Assembly: GCF_014269205.2 (NCBI RefSeq)
Contig: NZ_JABWRY020000001.1
Span: 2,666,001-2,730,000 of the forward strand
DNA: 64,000 nt
From: Pseudomonas kermanshahensis
GTDB taxonomy: Bacteria > Pseudomonadota > Gammaproteobacteria > Pseudomonadales > Pseudomonadaceae
Direction: 5' to 3'
The position numbers and the translations under genes are program-made. Below the pieces are notes generated by a model. It was not told where the DNA came from and did no database searches. It saw only the letters and a list, made by a program, of their open reading frames with translations. Below, in pieces: positions 61,456 through 64,000 of this stretch. The stretch's first letter is position 1, and each line of letters begins with the position of its first letter.

Positions 61456-62298
61456 TCAAGAAGCCTTCCGGGTCCGCTTGGCAGGCTTCTTCTTGCCAGT
61501 AGCCCCACCCTTGCCCCCCAAACTGCGCTTGAGCAACTCGGTAAGGTCGATGATGTCGGCACTTTTCTCTGCACTGCCGCCCTCGCCCTTCTCGACCACG
61601 CTGATCTTGCCTTTACTGGCCTTCTCTTCCACCAGGTCCATGATCGTCTGGCGAAACGCATCGTGGTATTCATCCGGCTGCCACGGCCCGCTCATGTCCT
61701 CCACCAGCCGCTTGGCCATGTCCAGTTCACGCTTGTCTACCTTGGTGTCGGTCACGCTCTTGTCCAGTTCCAGCGTCTCCAGCCCTCGCACTTCCTCTGG
61801 CCAGCGCAAGGTGATCATCACCAGTGCATCGTCCAGCGGGCGCAGCAGCGTCAGGTGCTGACGGGTATGCAACACCACCGTGGCCAAGGCCACCTTGCCG
61901 GTACTCGCCAGGGTCTCGCGCAGCAGCGCGTAAACCTTGCCGCCACGGCGGTCGGGGGCCAGGTAATACGGGGTATCGAAGTGCTGAAGGGGGATTTCAC
62001 CGGCATCGACGAACGAGAAAATATCAATGGTCTGGGTCGCTTCTGGCCGGGCCGTGCGGATCTCCTCCTCGCTGATCACCACATAGCGGCCTTTTTCATA
62101 CTCCACACCTTTGACGATGTGCTCCTTGTCGATTTCCTTGCCTGTGACCTTGTTGACCCGCTTGTACCCGACCGGCTCCATGCTGCGTTTGTCGAGCCAG
62201 TCGAAATCCACCCGCTCGGTGCGCACAGCGGTATTGAGCGAGACAGGGATGTGCACCAGCCCAAAGCTGATCGCGCCTTTCCAGATTGCCCTAGCCAT
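61456..62298 (-). CDS. ku: Ku, double-strand-break end-binding protein
   Basis: 280 aa bacterial Ku homodimer. Starts MARAIWKGAISFGLVHIPVS; core beta-barrel/bridge to about 235 with RWPEEVRGLE and a lysine-rich C-terminal tail GGATGKKKPAKRTRKAS (about 262-280) that aids DNA threading. Recruits LigD to ends. Convergent with the ligD operon; together they make an NHEJ pair, used mainly in stationary phase in pseudomonads. Confidence 0.97.
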   Translation of the reverse strand: MARAIWKGAISFGLVHIPVSLNTAVRTERVDFDWLDKRSMEPVGYKRVNKVTGKEIDKEHIVKGVEYEKGRYVVISEEEIRTARPEATQTIDIFSFVDAGEIPLQHFDTPYYLAPDRRGGKVYALLRETLASTGKVALATVVLHTRQHLTLLRPLDDALVMITLRWPEEVRGLETLELDKSVTDTKVDKRELDMAKRLVEDMSGPWQPDEYHDAFRQTIMDLVEEKASKGKISVVEKGEGGSAEKSADIIDLTELLKRSLGGKGGATGKKKPAKRTRKAS

Positions 62299-62380
62299 CG
62301 TTAATCACCTCCCGCCAGGCCCCGCGTCTATCGGGGCTTCTACTGGAAGTGACTGCGGCGCGCCGGGAAGGTTTAGTCAG

Positions 62381-62400
62381 GCTGCCCTGCGGCGGGCAGC
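62381..62400. terminator. Hairpin between nucleosidase and ku genes
   Basis: GCTGCCC and GGGCAGC pair around TGCGGC. A T-run (TTTTTT) follows only on the plus strand, whereas both genes read minus, so it is at best a weak terminator for the nucleosidase gene. Confidence 0.35.
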
Positions 62401-62409
62401 GCCGCTTTT

Positions 62410-62991
62410 TTAGCTGAACAACACACGCTTGAAGGCTTCGGCGGCCAAGTGAACCTGCACCGACCAGTCGTCTGCCGCGTCGCTGCCGGCATCGTCTGAA
62501 ATGTACTTGAGGCACACGAACGGAATGCCTTCGTCACGGGCGATCAGGGCCAGCACATAGGCTTCCATGTCGACGATATCGTAAGGTGCCTCGCCGTGAC
62601 TGACTTCGAAACTGTCACCACTGCCGCAGGTACCCAGGGCAAGCCCGGGGATTTCCTCGCCGTGTTCCAGCAGCACCGGGATGTCAGACAGCGGCGTCTC
62701 GTACCGGGCGAAGCCCAATGGCGTGACGTCCATGTCGCGCTGCACGAAACGGGTACAGCACACCACCTCGCCCTTGCCATAGCGTTGGCTGCCGGCAGAG
62801 CCCAGGTTGACGATCAACTTGGGCTTGCGCTGGGCAATGGCCTTGGTCAGTGCGATGGCGGCATTGACCTTGCCGATGCCGGTGAACACGGTGTTCACAT
62901 CGGCAAACACAGTGCCCGCCTCTGCCTCGAGGGCGAAGACAAAAAGCGTGTCGGTCGGGGTGATCTGGGGAAATTGCTTGATCAGCATCAT
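62410..62991 (-). CDS. Nucleoside phosphorylase/nucleosidase (MTA/SAH nucleosidase-like)
   Basis: 193 aa with PNP/UDP-family layout: FTGIGKVNAAIALTKAIA (about 38-55), VNLGSAGS (about 63-70), and the late VDMEAYVLALIARDEGIPFV (about 147-166) with KYISDDAG (aspartate acid/base, about 169-176). Shorter than Pfs proteins. ATG pair at 62991/62988 chosen. Hydrolyses or phosphorolyses a purine nucleoside; exact substrate is not determinable. Confidence 0.85.
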   Translation of the reverse strand: MMLIKQFPQITPTDTLFVFALEAEAGTVFADVNTVFTGIGKVNAAIALTKAIAQRKPKLIVNLGSAGSQRYGKGEVVCCTRFVQRDMDVTPLGFARYETPLSDIPVLLEHGEEIPGLALGTCGSGDSFEVSHGEAPYDIVDMEAYVLALIARDEGIPFVCLKYISDDAGSDAADDWSVQVHLAAEAFKRVLFS

Positions 62992-63037
62992 GGCGCAGGA
63001 CGTTCCGAGTGGCTGCAAAGGGCGCGGCCATTTTCGG

Positions 63038-64000
63038 TCAACCCTGTGTAATTGCAACCCCAGCCGTTGGCAATCCGGCGTGTCCTTGCGTCACCACTTG
63101 CTCGACCACGGCCTGTAAAGCGTGTGCTGCGCTTTGCCCATCGGCGTGAGCGCGCTCCAGGCAGTGCAATTGCCGATCCGCGCTGGTGCCCTCGCGCAGA
63201 ATGCCGTGGGCATGCAGGAAGGCGCGTTCGGCGTCGACAGTGTCGACCGGAAACTGGCCCTGCAACTGCCCAAGCCAGCCTTGCGCCGTGACCGGCTGCT
63301 GCGCATCGGCACCGATGAATTGACCATGGCGCCCATAGCGCATGGCTCGCCAGTAGTTTTCCTGTGCGACCCAGCGCAGCTCGCGATTGAAGGGGCTACG
63401 TTCATGCCTTGGCTGCAGGCTGTGCTCGACCAAGTGGCGAAACACGCCGGCAATGCTCAATGCGTCCTCAAGGCAAGGGCAACCATCGCAGATACGTAAC
63501 TCGACTGTCGGAAAGCGCTGCGAAGGCCTGATCGCCCACCAGAAATCACCCTTTTCTGCCAGTGAGCCGGTCCTTTGCAGCAAGGCTCGGTAGCGCTCGT
63601 AGGCGGGCCAATCCGCTAATGGCTCTGGCAACCCCATGTGAGGCCACTCGCCACAAATGACCCGCCGGTAGCTCATGTAGCCGGTCGCCTGGCCCAGCCA
63701 TAAGGGTGACGATGTGCTGAGCACCAGTAGCAACGGCAACCAGGGCACCAGGCGATTGATCAGTTGCATGCGATCGCAGTCAGCCGGTACGCCTACGTGC
63801 ACGTGCAAACCGTTGAGCAGGCTGCGCCGTGCCACATGCCGGTAGTCGTCGAACAGCTGGCGGTAGTGTGCCGAGGCTGCCGGCTTATGCCGTAACCAAG
63901 GTGCATTGGGGTGGCTGGCTGCGCCATACAGGCCCATACCCTGCGCCGCCAGTACGTCGCTCAGCCGCTGCCGCGCATGCACGAAGAATTCCCGTGCCTG
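63038..64000 (-). CDS. Carboxylate-amine ligase, YbdK/GCS2 family (5' end outside window)
   Basis: The frame is open to the window edge (QAREFF upstream of VHARQRLS), giving at least 320 residues; the family is about 370-380 aa, so 50-60 N-terminal residues are missing. Conserved HVHVGV (metal ligand histidines), SSPLWLGQATGYMSYR (about 97-112 of the visible part), and RFPTVELRICD. YbdK proteins have weak gamma-glutamylcysteine ligase activity. It may be in the same transcript as the nucleosidase, since the two reading frames are close and on one strand. Confidence 0.88.
   Translation of the reverse strand, partial: QAREFFVHARQRLSDVLAAQGMGLYGAASHPNAPWLRHKPAASAHYRQLFDDYRHVARRSLLNGLHVHVGVPADCDRMQLINRLVPWLPLLLVLSTSSPLWLGQATGYMSYRRVICGEWPHMGLPEPLADWPAYERYRALLQRTGSLAEKGDFWWAIRPSQRFPTVELRICDGCPCLEDALSIAGVFRHLVEHSLQPRHERSPFNRELRWVAQENYWRAMRYGRHGQFIGADAQQPVTAQGWLGQLQGQFPVDTVDAERAFLHAHGILREGTSADRQLHCLERAHADGQSAAHALQAVVEQVVTQGHAGLPTAGVAITQG

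Overview
The window looks like chromosomal DNA from the Pseudomonas putida group. The grounds are gene content (a complete phenylacetyl-CoA (paa) catabolic cluster, FecIR-type iron uptake, LigD/Ku, a ClsB/YbhN-like membrane cluster), the high-GC codon usage, and three copies of the Pseudomonas-type REP inverted repeat (about 20161, 34725 and 38742). All identifications are from reading the translations; no database search was run.

Region 1 (1-5.2 kb) is an accessory patch, AT-richer to the eye than the rest. It holds a truncated 3' gene end, unrecognised small genes, two diverged copies of a highly structured ~120-nt element each placed just behind a small gene, and a degenerate tyrosine-recombinase-like gene that lacks the usual catalytic end. 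Region 2 (5.2-11.9 kb) has hldD, a TonB receptor-FecR-FecI iron-responsive cassette with a candidate Fur box, and a HipBA-type toxin-antitoxin pair with palindromic operators.

Region 3 (11.9-29.4 kb) is the phenylacetate catabolon: paaX-paaY on the minus strand, then paaFGHIJK and paaABCDE-DUF485-paaL-paaM-paaZ on the plus strand. Together they activate phenylacetate (PaaK), epoxidise the ring (PaaABCDE), isomerise (PaaG), open the ring (PaaZ), run beta-oxidation (PaaF, H, J), rescue dead-end thioesters (PaaI, PaaY) and import substrate (PaaL, PaaM). A TGTATCGC-type motif recurs at both divergent and internal promoters and is a candidate PaaX operator.

Region 4 (29.4-35.3 kb) has small stress-type genes, a stand-alone ClpP-like protein, and a translationally coupled DUF72-EEP-ClsB-YbhN-like operon. 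Region 5 (35.3-55.8 kb) is a pectin/galacturonate and aldarate utilisation locus: two divergent FadR-type regulators, a GH28 polygalacturonase, a peptide-type ABC importer with two paralogous binding proteins, an enolase-superfamily sugar-acid enzyme, a KdgM-type porin, uronate dehydrogenase, a LysR regulator, an AraD1/GguC-family protein, a GudP-type MFS carrier, galactarate dehydratase and an alpha-ketoglutarate-semialdehyde dehydrogenase. The classical KdgD step is not encoded here, which makes the AraD1-family protein interesting.

Region 6 (55.8-64 kb) carries the NHEJ ligase LigD followed in the same coupled operon by an acyl-CoA dehydrogenase, a PIG-L deacetylase, a methyltransferase and a glycosyltransferase of unknown joint function; ku is convergent. 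A nucleosidase and a YbdK-type carboxylate-amine ligase, cut by the window end, close the region. No tRNA, rRNA, CRISPR array or complete insertion sequence was seen.
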